DNA from: Adlercreutzia sp. ZJ304
GTDB lineage: Bacteria > Actinomycetota > Coriobacteriia > Coriobacteriales > Eggerthellaceae
Length of the DNA stretch: 64,000 bases
Reading direction: 5' to 3'
Assembly (NCBI RefSeq): GCF_011039075.1
Contig: NZ_JAAKEG010000008.1
Location: 33,773-97,772 of the forward strand
Shown here: piece by piece, positions 62,876 through 64,000 of the stretch
Layout of the letters: every line of letters begins with the position of its first letter
Position numbering within the stretch: the stretch's first letter is position 1
Notes under the pieces: generated by a model
The model's database searches: none
What the model saw: the letters and a program-made list of their open reading frames with translations, nothing else
What the model was told of the DNA's origin: nothing
Made by a program: the position numbers and the translations under genes

Positions 62876-63676
62876 ATGATTAGCAGCATGCCACTCTTGT
62901 CCATTGTTGTTGTTACACTAAACGCCTCTAGTGCTTTGCGCCTGACCGGCGAATCGATTTGCTGTCAGGATTTCGATAATTTTGAGTGTATTTTTGTTGA
63001 TGGAAAGTCCATCGACGATACAGTAATAAAACTCAAAGAGATATCTGCTTCACTATCACAAAAGGGCATAACAGCAGAACTTATTAGCGAAAAAGATAAT
63101 GGAATATATGATGCGATGAACAAAGGCATCAATTTGACTCGAGGGAAATGGTTGTATTTTTTGAATGCAGGTGACTGTCTTTGGAATTCGAATACCTTGA
63201 GTCGTGTATGCGCAGTTCTAAAGACAACTTCATCAGAAATAGTTTACGGCGACATTGGAATAGCAAGCAAGGATGCGACGCGTTGTGTTGATGTGCGAAA
63301 GGCTGAGCCTCTTAAAAATATAAAAACAAGAATGCCATTTTGCCATCAAGCTTCTTTTATCCGTTCTGATCTTTTAAAAGCAGGTGGTTACAACTGTAAT
63401 TACAGGATTGCTGCCGACTATGAGTTTTTTCTTTCGGTGTATTTAGATAGCAGATCATTTGAATATCTAGATTTTCCTATAGCCATATTTGATCGTACGG
63501 GTTTGTCATCTACATCTTGTGTTCAACTTGCTCATGAATTTAGAGCCATTCAATTAGATAATAAAGTTTCTTCATCTGGTGACATAAGAGGCAGGCTGTG
63601 CTATTGGAAACTTCTTCTTGAATCGTATTATCAAGACTGGAAGCATAAAATCAAGCAAACAGCTAAACAAAAATGA
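62876..63676 (+). CDS. family-2 glycosyltransferase (WcaE-like)
   Basis: A GT-A enzyme of 266 residues. It shows LSIVVVTLNASSALRLTGESI, FVDGKSIDDTV, SEKDNGIYDAMNKGINLTRGKWLYFLNAGD and FCHQASFIRSDLLKAGGYN, the compact pattern of WcaE/WcaA-type colanic acid transferases. The start at 62876 is ATG; MISSMPLLS offers a second ATG at 62888. It is the last complete gene in the window. Confidence 0.88.
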   Translation: MISSMPLLSIVVVTLNASSALRLTGESICCQDFDNFECIFVDGKSIDDTVIKLKEISASLSQKGITAELISEKDNGIYDAMNKGINLTRGKWLYFLNAGDCLWNSNTLSRVCAVLKTTSSEIVYGDIGIASKDATRCVDVRKAEPLKNIKTRMPFCHQASFIRSDLLKAGGYNCNYRIAADYEFFLSVYLDSRSFEYLDFPIAIFDRTGLSSTSCVQLAHEFRAIQLDNKVSSSGDIRGRLCYWKLLLESYYQDWKHKIKQTAKQK

Positions 63677-64000
63677 CAAAATTATAGCAAGCTTATTTGG
63701 GCATTCAACAAAACTGTGTTGGTAAATCACTCAAATACATATCCTGAACTGGTAACTTATAGAAATTGTAAGGTACCAACAGAGAAATCAAAGGATTTTG
63801 GTAGCTTTTAAGCGCACATTATCAAAGCCCCAAGTTATGGGGTACTTAAAAACAGAGATGGTTCACGCACCTATAGAGGACGAAGTGCGGTATGGGTATA
63901 AACGTCTAGGGTCCATGTATAAGGATTGTTATCATAGATGTTTCTCTCAATTGTTATTAGTGAGTATTCTTAAGCGTATATTCAGCCCTAGCTTTCTCTT
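63677..64000. other. right-edge region without a recognised gene
   Basis: No supported open frame. GGTAAATCACTCAAATACATATCCTGAACTGG (given here only as position 63721-63751, key parts GGTAAATC and TGAACTGG) recalls the worn ISL3 end at 60366-60420. CCCC-AAGTTAT-GGGG forms a short hairpin near 63831-63843. It is probably more insertion-sequence debris. Confidence 0.35.

Overview
The window looks like a chromosomal segment of an anaerobic actinobacterium, most likely a member of the Coriobacteriia/Eggerthellaceae. The reasons are the murC-murB-ftsQ order, frequent GTG and TTG starts, a LuxR regulator fused to a twelve-helix-type membrane domain, paired molybdopterin/Fe-S oxidoreductases acting on aromatics, and a class B sortase. 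The lineage is inferred from gene content only; no 16S rRNA is present.

Layout. 1-3047: cell-wall and division genes (5'-truncated murC, murB, ftsQ). 3088-4695: a HipBA-type toxin-antitoxin pair. 4775-22900: exopolysaccharide (EPS) locus 1, opened by a structured leader and a LoaP-type antiterminator, followed by a sugar-phosphate transferase, glycosyltransferases, a polymerase, a flippase and a sugar aminotransferase. It ends in an unusual run of eight small-acid metabolism genes (ATP-grasp, MmgE/PrpD, aldo-keto reductase, phosphonopyruvate-decarboxylase-like, a TIM-barrel-like unknown, a citrate-lyase-like C-C lyase, and fumarase-type beta and alpha subunits). 22942-23902: an ISL3 end, a Phd/RelE-like pair and a 39-residue membrane peptide. 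23941-32594: sortase B overlapping purF, IS debris, a membrane protein, then purM-purN-xdhC-purH and tRNA-Pro(CGG). 32668-33172: a second IS relic.

33208-45343: a probable gallate catabolism island. It has a membrane-LuxR regulator, an LpdC/UbiD-type decarboxylase, a DASS permease, an LpdB/UbiX flavin prenyltransferase, a two-subunit enzyme resembling pyrogallol-phloroglucinol transhydroxylase, a second molybdopterin enzyme with a small ferredoxin-like partner, and an LpdD-like protein. The expected route is gallate uptake, decarboxylation to pyrogallol, then transhydroxylation to phloroglucinol and/or reductive dehydroxylation. 45409-49593: an MFS exporter and the methionine transporter metNIQ. 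49654-51508: a UPF0210 protein and an XRE regulator with a 12-bp inverted-repeat operator.

51549-64000: EPS locus 2. Two tandem LoaP/NusG paralogues precede a sugar-phosphate transferase whose first 90 bases of conserved coding DNA nearly match the one in locus 1. Then follow the GDP-L-fucose genes (manC, gmd, fcl), glycosyltransferases, a decayed ISL3 element whose terminal repeat lies inside the start of a polymerase gene, and a further glycosyltransferase. The locus runs off the right edge.

No CRISPR array, prophage or rRNA was seen. The most interesting material is the gallate island with its second molybdoenzyme, the small-acid cassette inside EPS locus 1, and the duplicated LoaP-controlled EPS loci with structured leaders.
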